DNA of 64,000 nucleotides from Chitinophaga eiseniae (GCF_900167135.1 NZ_FUWZ01000003.1:682001-746000); one strand, 5' to 3'; counted from the stretch's first letter, positions 17,591 to 26,693 are shown. The notes: generated by a model not told the origin, from the letters alone. Program-made: numbers and translations.

Positions 17591-18216
17591 TAATAGTATG
17601 CGCCCCGCTTCGAGCTCAGTTTCTCTTTATCCGCCTGTTTCACCAGCAGGCCGGTGGCCAGCATTTTACGGCTGAAGTTCCGCTTATCGAAGACCTGTCC
17701 GTGGACGGCTTCATAAAGATGTTGCAGTTGCGGGATGGTGAACTTCTGTGGCAGCAGTTTAAACAATAACGGAGGGACGTATGACTGGTAGCGGATATGT
17801 TGTAAGGCTTCCTGCAACATATCGCGATGTTCCGCCGGGAGGGTGGGTAGTTCGTGGAAGATATGCCATTGCGGGCGGCCGCTGTGCAGGGGAAACAGTT
17901 TTTCCCTGCGGATATGCATCAGTGAAAAGAATACGACGGAGGCGGCACGTTCACCGGCCGTACGCCTGGATGGGCCGAAGGCGCCCAGTTGTTGCCGGTG
18001 GGCTTTCTCACGGCCGGTGAGTGTCTGCTGGATGCGGGCGGCCGTCTGATCAAAATTTTCCGAGGCTTGCAGCCGGTCGCCGGGCAGACACCACCTGTTT
18101 TTCAACGGACCATCAGGGTGCTTTACCAGTAACAGTTTCAGGTCCTGACCATCGAAGCCCAGGATAATGTGCACGACGGTCACCAACAGGGAAGACCTCC
18201 CGGTAGGATGTTTCAT
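17575..18216 (-). CDS. NrtR-like Nudix-domain transcriptional regulator
   Basis: 213 residues. The N-terminal Nudix fold (VTVVHIILGFDGQDLKLLLVK, LKNRWCLPGD) has a degenerate Nudix box: the catalytic REuxEE is replaced by AARIQQTL, so hydrolysis is unlikely. The C-terminus is a winged helix with the family hallmark VFDKRNFSRKMLATGLLV. Such proteins sense ADP-ribose-type ligands and repress NAD or sugar genes. No target is visible beside it: it converges on the phosphatase fusion, and the HAD gene upstream is on the same strand 64 bases away. Confidence 0.82.
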   Translation of the reverse strand: MKHPTGRSSLLVTVVHIILGFDGQDLKLLLVKHPDGPLKNRWCLPGDRLQASENFDQTAARIQQTLTGREKAHRQQLGAFGPSRRTAGERAASVVFFSLMHIRREKLFPLHSGRPQWHIFHELPTLPAEHRDMLQEALQHIRYQSYVPPLLFKLLPQKFTIPQLQHLYEAVHGQVFDKRNFSRKMLATGLLVKQADKEKLSSKRGAYYYTQRR

Positions 18217-18280
18217 AACAGTTTAGCAGTTGTCGGCGGCAATTTATGGCACCCTGATGATATTAAAAAAAATCGTTGGG

Positions 18281-18934
18281 CTATACCGTTAGCAGTTGCT
18301 GCAATACAGGATCGTGATAGTCTGCTACAAAAGCCCGGATATTGGTGTAGGGGGCAAACTCTTCCCGTGTATGCATGGTGGTCAACGCGATGGCTTCCAT
18401 TCCCGCATTCAGCGCGGCTTCCACGCCTTTGGGCGCATCTTCAAACACGATACAGTCTGCCGGGGCAACATTTAATGCCGCCGCACATTTCAGGAACACT
18501 TCCGGATCGGGTTTGCTGGTTGTTACATCTTCCGCGCTGACGATCGCTTTAAAAAAAGGACGCAGATGGAGGTTATCGAGTACATAGCTGATGTTAAAGT
18601 TATTGGCAGCAGAACCGATCCCCATGGAGATACCTTTGGCGGCAGCAGCCCGGAGAAAGTCCGGCAGCCCGGCTATCAGTTCCAGGTGAGGACGGAAAGC
18701 CTCCTGGTAGGCCATCTCTTTCTGATGGGCGATGTCCAGCATTTCGGGCAGGGAAAAGCGGTCTTTTCCGAAAATGCGCACCAGCAGCTCTTCATTTTTA
18801 CCATACATATGGCCTCTTACTTCTTCCCGGCTCATCCTGGCGCCCAGCTTGTTTAACATGCTGTGCCAGCCGTCCAGGTGAAACTCCATGTCGTTGATCA
18901 TGGTCCCGTTGAGATCGAAAATAAACGCTTTCAT
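18281..18934 (-). CDS. HAD-family phosphatase, beta-phosphoglucomutase-like
   Basis: 217 residues with a C1 cap. Motif I is FDLNGTM, so the nucleophile Asp is present but the second Asp of DxD is Asn. I recall DLNGT as common in Bacteroidota members, so this may be a subfamily trait. Motif II (GIGSA), the Lys (TSKPDPEVF) and the acidic motif (FEDAPKG) are intact. Related enzymes dephosphorylate sugar phosphates or isomerise glucose phosphates; losing the acid/base Asp argues against mutase activity. It is divergent from rsbQ. Confidence 0.82.
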   Translation of the reverse strand: MKAFIFDLNGTMINDMEFHLDGWHSMLNKLGARMSREEVRGHMYGKNEELLVRIFGKDRFSLPEMLDIAHQKEMAYQEAFRPHLELIAGLPDFLRAAAAKGISMGIGSAANNFNISYVLDNLHLRPFFKAIVSAEDVTTSKPDPEVFLKCAAALNVAPADCIVFEDAPKGVEAALNAGMEAIALTTMHTREEFAPYTNIRAFVADYHDPVLQQLLTV

Positions 18935-18951
18935 GGCTGCAAAGATAATAA

Positions 18952-18984
18952 TAGTTCCAAACGGAACTATTTACTTATATTTGA
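18952..18984 (+). promoter_or_regulatory. palindrome overlapping the rsbQ promoter
   Basis: TAGTTCC (18952-18958) and GGAACTA (18963-18969) form a 7-base inverted repeat with loop AAAC. A TATATTTG -7 box follows at 18977-18984, so the palindrome covers where the -33 element should be. It also sits just upstream of the divergent HAD start at 18934 and could control both genes. Confidence 0.45.
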
Positions 18985-19054
18985 AAAGGTGACAGACCAT
19001 TGTTATGAAAGCTGCTGCCGCAAGGCATTGCAAAAGACAAGCGCTAATTCACAG

Positions 19055-19855
19055 ATGGACCTCAGCAAGAAACATAATATCCATTTCGCCGGTAACCCTC
19101 ATGCCGGCAAAACACTCGTATTTGGTCACGGTTTCGGTGTAGACCAGCAGTCTTTTTCACAGATCATTCCCGCTTTTGAACAGGACTACCACATTATACT
19201 GTATGACAATGCAGGCGGTGGACAGGCGGACCTTTCTTCGTATAGCTATGAACGTTATGAATCGCTGGAAGGTTATGTGACAGACCTGACAGCTATCATG
19301 GGTTTAACACGGGGAACGCCGGCTACTTTCATCGGGCATTCTGTAAGCGGCATGATAGGGGTGATGGCAGCCAACCGCCAGCCGCATCTTTTTGATAAAC
19401 TGGTGCTGATCGGTTCCAGTCCCCGCTATCTCAACGACCAGCCCACCTCCTACATCGGCGGGTTTGACGAGGTGGCCCTTAAGGCATTGTTTGAAGCGAT
19501 GCAGACCAACTACGAAGCGTGGGTGATCGGTTTTTCGCCACAGGCTATGCGCAATGCAGACAGGCCGGAGCTGGCAGACCAGTTTGCCCGCTCCCTGCAG
19601 GCGCTGCGACCGGACATTGCGCTGGCTGTGGCCAAGGCTATTTTTTTCCTGGACCACCGGGAGGAGCTGCCGAAAGTGACAAAGCCGACACTCATTATCC
19701 AGACAGCCAACGATATCGTCGTTCCCCCGGTTGTCAGTGAATATATGGAACGGCATATTCCCGGCAGCAAAAGAATTAAAATAAACGCACAAGGACATTT
19801 TCCGCAGATCAGCGCACCAGGTGAGATCATCGCTGCATTGCAATCATTTGTATAG
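19055..19855 (+). CDS. rsbQ: RsbQ-like alpha/beta hydrolase
   Basis: 266 residues from MDLSKKHNIHFAG; an open frame extends 64 codons upstream but would read through the promoter. The triad is S96 (FIGHSVSGM), D220 (QTANDIVVP) and H248 (AQGHFPQ), nearly the positions known for B. subtilis RsbQ. FGHGFGVDQQSF and YDNAGGGQAD are family hallmarks, shared with plant KAI2/D14 receptors. RsbQ is thought to hydrolyse or bind a small molecule and pass a signal to a PAS protein. Here a GAF/PAS gene starts 26 bases downstream, matching that arrangement. Confidence 0.9.
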   Translation: MDLSKKHNIHFAGNPHAGKTLVFGHGFGVDQQSFSQIIPAFEQDYHIILYDNAGGGQADLSSYSYERYESLEGYVTDLTAIMGLTRGTPATFIGHSVSGMIGVMAANRQPHLFDKLVLIGSSPRYLNDQPTSYIGGFDEVALKALFEAMQTNYEAWVIGFSPQAMRNADRPELADQFARSLQALRPDIALAVAKAIFFLDHREELPKVTKPTLIIQTANDIVVPPVVSEYMERHIPGSKRIKINAQGHFPQISAPGEIIAALQSFV

Positions 19856-19881
19856 TTTATTCAGCCTTTAATCTTTATACC

Positions 19882-20721
19882 GTGATTAAATGGGAAAGTA
19901 AAGCACTCGATTTTATCAACCAGACCAGCCGCTGGGACAAGGAAAAACATATTTCTTCCTTCCTGGCTTTCAGTATTTCCCTGGTCAAAAATCTCCTGTT
20001 GGCAGATGTGGCGCTGCAACTGGAATTTGAAAACGAACATTCCGCCAAAGTAAAAAACGCTTCTCCCAATTTTCATAACGGGGCTGTGGTAAACCCCGAC
20101 CCGGTGCGGCAGCTGCTGTATCGTAATGCCTTCAAAACAATTTACTGGCCAGAGTTTCCGGCCGACAATCCACTAAATGACCAGTTAGAGGACCTGCTAT
20201 GCGCGGTGATCATTCCTATCAACATCGAGCCACATAACAGCCTGATACTCCTGGGATGGTCGGACCCGCAGGACTTCGACGCCGGTTTCCAGGACTGTAT
20301 TGAAACTATCCGCCTGCGGTTAAAAGAGATCCTTGCCCAAACGCAGGAGCGTCTCTATTTTCAGGGCATCGCCGTCAGGTTTGCCGCCATTTTACACAGC
20401 CTGCCCCACGCGGTGGTATTCATCAACAATGACGGCTATGCGGGCTGGGTAAATCAGAAAGCGGCCGACATACTGGGGCTGGCCGGGCCGGGAGAGCAGC
20501 TGCCGGCCATTCTTTCCGATGCGATGACCCACCTGCGTAACAAAGCGATGAACACGGAAGATATTTATAACACCGCCATACAGCTGTTTGCATCGCCGGA
20601 GAACACGATCAGCGGATGGGAGTGGAAAATAGGGGGCGAATCGCCGAAAACGTACCGGGTATCCTGCCTGCCGGTGGCTTCCCAGCGTATCAGCGGCAGG
20701 CTCTGGATCTTTGAAGAATAA
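19882..20721 (+). CDS. GAF-PAS sensor protein without output domain
   Basis: 279 residues with a GTG start (MIKWESKALDFINQ); no ATG is available upstream in the gap after rsbQ. Residues ~20-155 look like a GAF domain (FLAFSISLVKNLLLADVALQL ... NSLILLGW), and ~165-275 a PAS domain (LHSLPHAVVFINNDGYAGWV ... YRVSCLPVA). No kinase, phosphatase or cyclase follows. In Bacillus the RsbQ partner RsbP is a PAS-PP2C protein; this one resembles the sensory half alone. It ends 4 bases from the convergent REC-kinase stop. Confidence 0.65.
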   Translation: MIKWESKALDFINQTSRWDKEKHISSFLAFSISLVKNLLLADVALQLEFENEHSAKVKNASPNFHNGAVVNPDPVRQLLYRNAFKTIYWPEFPADNPLNDQLEDLLCAVIIPINIEPHNSLILLGWSDPQDFDAGFQDCIETIRLRLKEILAQTQERLYFQGIAVRFAAILHSLPHAVVFINNDGYAGWVNQKAADILGLAGPGEQLPAILSDAMTHLRNKAMNTEDIYNTAIQLFASPENTISGWEWKIGGESPKTYRVSCLPVASQRISGRLWIFEE

Positions 20722-20725
20722 CCCC

Positions 20726-21829
20726 TCAGATTTTACGCCACAGGAAGTAAAAAACGCTGCCATGTCCGGGTTGTGATTCCGCCCATACCTTACCTCCCTG
20801 TTCTTCCACCAGCATTTTAAAAATATTCAGGCCGATACCGGTGCCTTCTTCCTTACCATGATAGTCCAGCCGCTCAAACAGGCGAAACACGCGGTCTGTG
20901 TCCCGTTGCTGCATACCCGGACCATTATCTTTCACATAAAATTCATAAAACTCATCGCGGTCTGTGACACCCACGGCGATCCATCCGTCGGGTTTATCAT
21001 TGTATTTGACGGCATTGGAAATAAGGTTCTGAAATATCCGTTGCAGTTTCAGCCGGTTAGCAGTAATGACGGGCAGCTGCCCGTCCACCACGATGCGCAC
21101 ATTAGGTGGCGGAAACAACAGCCTGGCAATATCGGTGATGAGCACACGTACATCAACGCTTTCTGTAGCGCTGCCTGTATCATTCTGGCGGGCGTAGTCC
21201 AGGATAGCCGAGATCATTTCTGTGAGATGGTTGGCAGCACTGAGTACGGTGCCCATCTGGTCTTTTATTTCCGGCGACTGCTGTATGCAGTCTTCTTCGC
21301 TGATCATGCCCAGCAGGCTGATGGCCCCTGCCAGCGGGGACTTGAGATCATGCGCCACCATATAGGTAAACCGTTCCAGCTGTTTGTTGATCTTCTCTTT
21401 TTCCGCGATGACGTCTTTCAGTTCCCGTCGGGAGAAATACAGCTTTTCAAATACGTTCACTTTCGCACGGGTAACGTTTACGTCGAGTGGTTTGGAGAGA
21501 TAGTCTACCGCACCGGTGGAAAAGCCGCGGATAACGTTTTGTTCCTCTTTGTTGATAGCGGTAACGAAGATGATAGAGATATCGCGCGTTTTGGGATTGA
21601 GCTGCAGGAGGCGGGCCACTTCATAACCATCCATTGCCGGCATCTGCACATCGAGGAGTATCAGGCCTATATCGTTGTTGCGCAGCACTGTTTTCAACGC
21701 TTCGTTACCCGATGTGGCGAGGTAAAAACAACGGTTATCCCCTTCCAGCATCCGTTGCAGGGAGATGAGGTTTTCCATTTTATCATCTACCAGTAAAATG
21801 GAAAAACGGTTGAGGGGGTCAGCTATCAT
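20726..21829 (-). CDS. response regulator-histidine kinase hybrid (REC-HisKA-HATPase)
   Basis: 367 residues. The N-terminal receiver has phosphoacceptor D60 (LILLDVQMPAMDGYE) and K113 (YLSKPLD). A short coiled linker leads to HisKA with H160 (YMVAHDLKSPLAG), then a HATPase with DNGPGMQ and GTGIGLNI. There is no membrane span, so it works in the cytoplasm, probably phosphorylated by the 852-residue kinase at the head of this operon. Its first 11 bases overlap cheB. Confidence 0.9.
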   Translation of the reverse strand: MIADPLNRFSILLVDDKMENLISLQRMLEGDNRCFYLATSGNEALKTVLRNNDIGLILLDVQMPAMDGYEVARLLQLNPKTRDISIIFVTAINKEEQNVIRGFSTGAVDYLSKPLDVNVTRAKVNVFEKLYFSRRELKDVIAEKEKINKQLERFTYMVAHDLKSPLAGAISLLGMISEEDCIQQSPEIKDQMGTVLSAANHLTEMISAILDYARQNDTGSATESVDVRVLITDIARLLFPPPNVRIVVDGQLPVITANRLKLQRIFQNLISNAVKYNDKPDGWIAVGVTDRDEFYEFYVKDNGPGMQQRDTDRVFRLFERLDYHGKEEGTGIGLNIFKMLVEEQGGKVWAESQPGHGSVFYFLWRKI

Positions 21830-22406
21830 GTTCTGCGCTCATTTTCAGTTCGGTTAAAAAATGTATCATCTCCGTGATGTTCATGGGCTGTGCCGCCGGG
21901 CAGCGGTCGAGGGCCGCCTGCGGCATGGTGTCAAACAAAGCCGTTGCGGGGTCTTGTACGATACCGGCGCCGCCGGCCGCGATAATCTGCTGAATGCCAG
22001 CGGCGCCATCTTTACTGGCGCCGCTGAGCAATATGCCCGCGGCGCGCGGCCCATAAGCTGCCGCTACGCTGGTAAAACTCACATCGATCGATGGGCGGCT
22101 GTAATGCAAAGGCTCTGAATAGTCCAGCGAAAAGGTGCCGTCATCTTCTATCAGCAGGTGATAATTCTGCGGCGCGAGGTATATCCGTCGGCGTAACACC
22201 GGCTGTTTGTCTTCCGGTTCGATGATAGGCGCTTTGAGGGACAGCAGCCGGTCCAGGTCACTGGGCACGTTCCTCAGCCGGTGTACAATAATCATCATCG
22301 TGCAATCGATAGAAATCGGTAATTGTTCCAGTAGTTCCGCCAGCACCGCCAGACTGCCGGCGGAGCCGCCAATGGCAATCATATCGTATGGAGATTTTAT
22401 CTGCAA
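21819..22406 (-). CDS. cheB: CheB-type methylesterase, stand-alone catalytic domain
   Basis: 195 residues, only the catalytic domain; the receiver of classical CheB is absent. Triad: S15 (AIGGSAGSLA), H42 (IIVHRLR), D133 (SGASKDGAAG). It hydrolyses glutamyl methyl esters on receptors or deamidates Gln. The start is a TTG 3 bases after the cheR stop; an ATG at 22382 would begin at MIAIGGSAG and cut the first strand. No chemoreceptor is in the window, so the substrate is open, possibly the hybrid kinase. Confidence 0.87.
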   Translation of the reverse strand: MQIKSPYDMIAIGGSAGSLAVLAELLEQLPISIDCTMMIIVHRLRNVPSDLDRLLSLKAPIIEPEDKQPVLRRRIYLAPQNYHLLIEDDGTFSLDYSEPLHYSRPSIDVSFTSVAAAYGPRAAGILLSGASKDGAAGIQQIIAAGGAGIVQDPATALFDTMPQAALDRCPAAQPMNITEMIHFLTELKMSAEHDS

Positions 22407-22409
22407 GAT

Positions 22410-23231
22410 TTAGCTTTTACGTCTGAAAATCTTATGGACAGGGCTAATACTGTCAAACCGTATATTTTCTTCGGAGAACATCATTGATTCTTTTAATCCC
22501 AGGGCCAGGTAACCCAGGGGGTCCAGGCTGTCGTAAAACAACCGCAGCACGCGATCTTGCAATAGCCGGTTGAAATAGAGAAACACATTCCTGCAACAGA
22601 TCAGCTGGAACTCATTAAATACCTGGTCGGTAACGAGGTTATGCTGAAAGAAAAGGATGTTGCGGCGTAGTGCCTCCTGTATAACTGCATGCTCATTGTC
22701 CGTCGTATAGTAATTGGAGAAGTCTTCCACACCGCCTGACAGCAGATAATTCTGCGCATAGTCTTTCATACATTTCAGGGGTATCCGGGCCTTTTCCGCT
22801 TTGCGCAGACTAACGGTATTAAGGTCAGTGGCATAAATACGGCTGCGCTCCAGCAGGCCTGCTTCCTCCAGCAGGATGGCCATGGAAAATACTTCTTCGC
22901 CCGTGGCACAGCCGGCATGCCAAATTTTGATGGTAGGATAAGTGGCCAACCTGGGCAATACCTGTTCCCGCAGTGTTTTGTAAAAGAGCGGGTCAAGGAA
23001 CATTTCCGTTACGTTGACCGTGATAAACTGCGCCATGTGTTCGAAGAAGGTTACATCCTGCAGCAGCCTGTCGGAGAGCTCCGTTATTTCTTCCATAGAG
23101 GCATGGTCCATAAAACGCTGAAAGCGGCGTTTCAGGGACGACCGTGCGTAGTCGCTGAAGTCGTAACCATATTGCCGGTGAATAAGGCGTACCAGCTTAC
23201 CCAACTCTTCGTTACTGATTTCCTTTATCAT
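22410..23231 (-). CDS. cheR: CheR-type protein glutamate methyltransferase
   Basis: 273 residues. It has a CheR N-terminal helical domain (IRRQYGY-like LIHRQYGYDFSDYARSSLKRR) and the SAM-binding core with HAGCATGEEVFSMAI, then FNEFQLICCRNVFLYF. It has no TPR extension. It transfers methyl groups from SAM to glutamates. It lies between the hybrid kinase (24 bases upstream) and cheB (3 bases downstream), one operon. Confidence 0.92.
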   Translation of the reverse strand: MIKEISNEELGKLVRLIHRQYGYDFSDYARSSLKRRFQRFMDHASMEEITELSDRLLQDVTFFEHMAQFITVNVTEMFLDPLFYKTLREQVLPRLATYPTIKIWHAGCATGEEVFSMAILLEEAGLLERSRIYATDLNTVSLRKAEKARIPLKCMKDYAQNYLLSGGVEDFSNYYTTDNEHAVIQEALRRNILFFQHNLVTDQVFNEFQLICCRNVFLYFNRLLQDRVLRLFYDSLDPLGYLALGLKESMMFSEENIRFDSISPVHKIFRRKS

Positions 23232-23255
23232 AGGTATCGGAAGTATTTATCATTT

Positions 23256-25814
23256 TCATGACAACCACACATGTAACAGTGATAGTAGTTTAATACTGTC
23301 GACCGGTTTTGCAATATAATCTGAGGCGCCAGCGTCGAGACATTGTTGCCGGTCACCGGGCATTGCTTTAGCGGTGATAGCGATAACCGGCAACTGCATA
23401 AAGCGCCGTTCGCTCCGGATATGCCGGATGGCTTCGAAGCCGTCCATTTCCGGCATCATCATATCCATCAGGACCAGGTCTACCTGGTGATGGCGGGCCA
23501 GTACCGCCAGTGCTTCCCTCCCGTCGGCGGCGCTGAGCACACAGACGCCCTGTTCTTCCAGCAAGGCGCTCATGGAAAATACGTTACGCATATCATCATC
23601 CACCAGGAGCACCTGTTTTCCGGCCAGTATATTTTGAGGTAAATGACCGGGTGAGGGATGTGCCCTGGCCGGATGGCGGCCGTTGTTCAGCAGGTGTTCC
23701 AGTTCATCCGCAAGTCTGTCTGTCGCAAATGGGGTCTTCCGGATAATTGCTGCCACCTGTTTTCTGATTTGCTGTTCTTCAACAGCGGAAATATCCTGAT
23801 CGATATATACAATAACAGGTACGGAGGTCACAGTGTTCATTTTGCGGAGTGATGCGAGAGAAGCCTTACTTTCTTCGGGGTGGCGGCCCAGGTCCAGCAC
23901 AATGCAATCGTATTTTCCCATAGCGAGCAAACCGGCGGCCATGGCTGTATCCGTAGCCATATCACAAGAGATGTCCAGCTTATTTTCCGTTTGTATATCT
24001 GTTCCGATGATCAGTATCCGGGGGCCGGGAGCAGGCAGGCGACGGCGGCCACCTTTTTGCCCGACAGGAGTTCGTATTGTTGCATCGTATAAAGCCGGCG
24101 CTGCGTCGTCACGGAGCCGGAGCGGCTCAGTATTCAGCGGTAGTATAACGGTAAACGTGCTGCCCTGCGGGCTGCTGTTTTCAAGATGTATGGCTCCTTT
24201 CAGCAACAGCATCAGTTCCCGGCTGATGGACAGTCCCAATCCTGTACCGCCATATTTACGGGTAGTGGCGCCATCGCCCTGGTGGAAAGCGTCAAAGATC
24301 AATTGCTGTTTCTCTGCGGGAATACCTGGTCCGGTATCCATAACACTGATGCACAGTGCGTTTTCAGGCCGCACATACCAGGAGAGGCAGATACGGCCGC
24401 CTGCCGGCGTAAACTTAAATGCATTGGACAGCAGGTTGCGTATCACCTGTTCCAGCCGCATCTTGTCGGTGGTTATTACCGCTGGCACATTGACGGCCAT
24501 TTCTGTGGTGTATTGTATTTGTTTTTCCTGGGCCACCACTCCGAAGAGATTATCCAGGTCTTCGATGACAGCCGCAATACGCACCGGTTCGGGCGACAGC
24601 TCCACTTTACCGGCTTCTATTTTGGAGAGGTCGAGGATATCATTGATCAGGCGCAGCAGGTCGGACCCCGACTTATGCATGATCGCAGCATATTCCACCT
24701 GACGGGGAAGCAGATTACCTTCTTTGTTTTCCTCCAGCATTTTTGCCAGTATCAGTACGCTATTGAGCGGTGTACGCAGTTCGTGCGACATGTTGGCAAG
24801 GAATTCTGATTTATAACGGCTATTCGCCTCCAGCTCCGCAGCTTTAAGAGAGAGGGCCTGACGGGCAGTTTCCAGTTCTGTATTTTTCATCGCCATTTCC
24901 GCGTTTACCTGTCGCAGTTCTTCTTCCTGTACACGCAGTTCTTCTTCAGAAGCTTGCAGTATTTCAGATTGACGGCTCAGCTCATTGTTGGATTGGCGTA
25001 ATTCTTCCTGTTGACAGTACAGTGCCTCTTTCTGTTCCTGTACCTGTTGCAGCAGGATCATTACTTTTTCCCGTTCGCTGGCGGTGTGCAGTGCTACCGC
25101 CACGTCTCCGGAGACCAGTTCCAGCAACTGCAGTTGCAGCGGCGTCACAGGGTTGGCGGTCACCAGTTCCAATACGCCCGTTAGCTCATCTCCCATCAGC
25201 AAAGGCACCAGTACCAGCATATTGAGGGAGACACCGTCACTGGCGGCAGTCGCCAGCGGGTGGTTGGCAGGCAGCTGACTGATGATACGTATATCCCTGC
25301 CGGTGGCTGCATCACCGGGCAGCCCCTCACCGATCGCATACTGAACAGGTATATTTACGGGAAGATGAATACGGCTGCATACACGAAGCATGGCCTCTTC
25401 TTTTTCATAGTAGTACAACGCGCCTGCCGTAAAGCCTGCATTTTCGATGAATGAGCGCAAACATTGGCTGGCCAGACTTTCCGTTTTATGAATGCCCAGC
25501 AAATTTTCTTTCATATCGTTCAACCTGCTGAGCAACCAGTTACGGTCATTTGCATCCCTGTTGAGCGTCACTACTTCTTCCAGCTTGCTGTTAAGTTTTT
25601 TACGGACCAGCTGTCCATAATAAAATTCTCTGTAAAAAAAGTACATCAGTATACAACCGGTACAAACGATAATGGCCGTATTCAAAGGAAGGATAAAACC
25701 GGTAATGCGGGCGTGCGGGAAAAAAGGCCACCATGAAAGAAGGCCGCCCAGCAACATCAGCAGCATAACAACCGCCAGGGCAAGGTATAGTCTTTTAGCA
25801 GGTGATAGTTTCAT
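23256..25814 (-). CDS. membrane hybrid sensor histidine kinase (TM-GAF-HisKA-HATPase-REC-REC)
   Basis: 852 residues from the ATG of MKLSPAKRLYL; a TTG five codons upstream is also open. Two membrane spans lie in the first ~60 residues with almost no periplasmic loop. A GAF domain (~105-250), a long coiled coil (~250-335), HisKA with H344 (FLANMSHELRTPLNS) and HATPase (DTGPGIPAEKQ, GTGLGLSI) follow. The first receiver (~600-715) keeps IVLDLG but not the usual acidic pair; the second (~730-850) is complete with MDMMMPEMDGFEA. It heads the cheR-cheB-REC-kinase operon and is divergent from tetR. Confidence 0.9.
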   Translation of the reverse strand: MKLSPAKRLYLALAVVMLLMLLGGLLSWWPFFPHARITGFILPLNTAIIVCTGCILMYFFYREFYYGQLVRKKLNSKLEEVVTLNRDANDRNWLLSRLNDMKENLLGIHKTESLASQCLRSFIENAGFTAGALYYYEKEEAMLRVCSRIHLPVNIPVQYAIGEGLPGDAATGRDIRIISQLPANHPLATAASDGVSLNMLVLVPLLMGDELTGVLELVTANPVTPLQLQLLELVSGDVAVALHTASEREKVMILLQQVQEQKEALYCQQEELRQSNNELSRQSEILQASEEELRVQEEELRQVNAEMAMKNTELETARQALSLKAAELEANSRYKSEFLANMSHELRTPLNSVLILAKMLEENKEGNLLPRQVEYAAIMHKSGSDLLRLINDILDLSKIEAGKVELSPEPVRIAAVIEDLDNLFGVVAQEKQIQYTTEMAVNVPAVITTDKMRLEQVIRNLLSNAFKFTPAGGRICLSWYVRPENALCISVMDTGPGIPAEKQQLIFDAFHQGDGATTRKYGGTGLGLSISRELMLLLKGAIHLENSSPQGSTFTVILPLNTEPLRLRDDAAPALYDATIRTPVGQKGGRRRLPAPGPRILIIGTDIQTENKLDISCDMATDTAMAAGLLAMGKYDCIVLDLGRHPEESKASLASLRKMNTVTSVPVIVYIDQDISAVEEQQIRKQVAAIIRKTPFATDRLADELEHLLNNGRHPARAHPSPGHLPQNILAGKQVLLVDDDMRNVFSMSALLEEQGVCVLSAADGREALAVLARHHQVDLVLMDMMMPEMDGFEAIRHIRSERRFMQLPVIAITAKAMPGDRQQCLDAGASDYIAKPVDSIKLLSLLHVWLS

Positions 25815-25949
25815 ATTTCTGAATAACAACGTGCTGTCGCGTTAGGTTGCAGGTGTTATCCCTGTCATTATCATTTCGGGACGGGTAATGAAGATATGAT
25901 CGGAGAATGGGGATACTTTCTCTTCATAAAAAAAATTTCCGCATTTCAA

Positions 25950-25980
25950 TTTGGAAAATAAACACCGTTCAGTATATTTG
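25950..25980 (+). promoter_or_regulatory. tetR promoter with overlapping operator
   Basis: TTTG (25950-25953), 19 bases, then TATATTTG (25973-25980) is an excellent Bacteroidota promoter. The operator-like ATAAACACCGTTCAGTATAT (25958-25977) fills the spacer and enters the -7 box. Near copies precede the downstream efflux operon, implying autorepression. Confidence 0.7.
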
Positions 25981-25998
25981 CAGCGTAAACATTCCAAC

Positions 25999-26613
25999 AT
26001 GGGCATTGCAGAAAGAAAAGAGCGTGAGCGGGCGGATATGCGCAGGCGCATTGTGGACGCAGCGATCAAAATGTTTGTGGAAGAGGGTTACGAGAAGGTA
26101 TCTATCCGGAACATTGCGGACAGGATAGAGTACAGCCCTGCCACTATTTACCTGTATTACAAAGACAAAGACGAGCTGTTATACGACGTACAGAAGGAGG
26201 CATTCCTCACACTGGCGGACCATTTTGCGCGCAATCTGACGGCGGCCGACCCGCTGGAGCGACTGGAGCAGCTGGCATGGGCATACGTCGGCTTTTACCG
26301 GGAGAACCCGGAGCTGTATGACCTGATGTTCATCATTAAAGCGCCGATGAATGCAGAGCATGAGAAAGAGAAATGGGAGAACGGCGACCGTGCGTATGAT
26401 GCGTTGTATAACCTGGTAGCAGAGTGTGTGAAAGCGGAAAAGATTCGTTTCAGGGACGCGACAGTGGCAGCGATGTCTATCTGGGCTTTTGCCCACGGCC
26501 TGATCGCCCTGGACCTCCGTTCCCGGCTGAAGGTATGCAAACTACATGACAACGAGCTGAACGTGAGCATAGACGACTCGATCAGCGCTTACCTGGAGGT
26601 GATTAAATGCTGA
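25999..26613 (+). CDS. TetR/AcrR-family regulator of the efflux operon
   Basis: 204 residues from MGIAERKERERADM; an upstream ATG in the same frame lies inside the promoter. The HTH is VSIRNIADRIEYSPATIYLYYKD. The C-terminal ligand domain has AYVGFYRENPELYDLMF. It should be a homodimer that releases DNA on binding an efflux substrate. It is followed by a terminator and the tripartite pump; shared operator-like sites link them. Confidence 0.9.
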   Translation: MGIAERKERERADMRRRIVDAAIKMFVEEGYEKVSIRNIADRIEYSPATIYLYYKDKDELLYDVQKEAFLTLADHFARNLTAADPLERLEQLAWAYVGFYRENPELYDLMFIIKAPMNAEHEKEKWENGDRAYDALYNLVAECVKAEKIRFRDATVAAMSIWAFAHGLIALDLRSRLKVCKLHDNELNVSIDDSISAYLEVIKC

Positions 26614-26661
26614 GTGAAGGGAAAAGCCGCGAGACCGACAGTACCAAAAGCATATTCATAT

Positions 26662-26681
26662 AAAAGGCCTGTGGGCCTTTT
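26662..26681 (+). terminator. terminator after tetR
   Basis: AAAAGGCC (26662-26669), loop TGTG, GGCCTTTT (26674-26681). The T run is part of the stem; probably sufficient to separate tetR from the efflux operon. Confidence 0.65.
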
Positions 26682-26693
26682 TAAAGCGACAAT

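Noticed and set aside
23833-24702. A 289-codon plus-strand frame inside the hybrid kinase
   Set aside because: Antisense shadow of HisKA/HATPase coding sequence with no start signal or recognisable domain.
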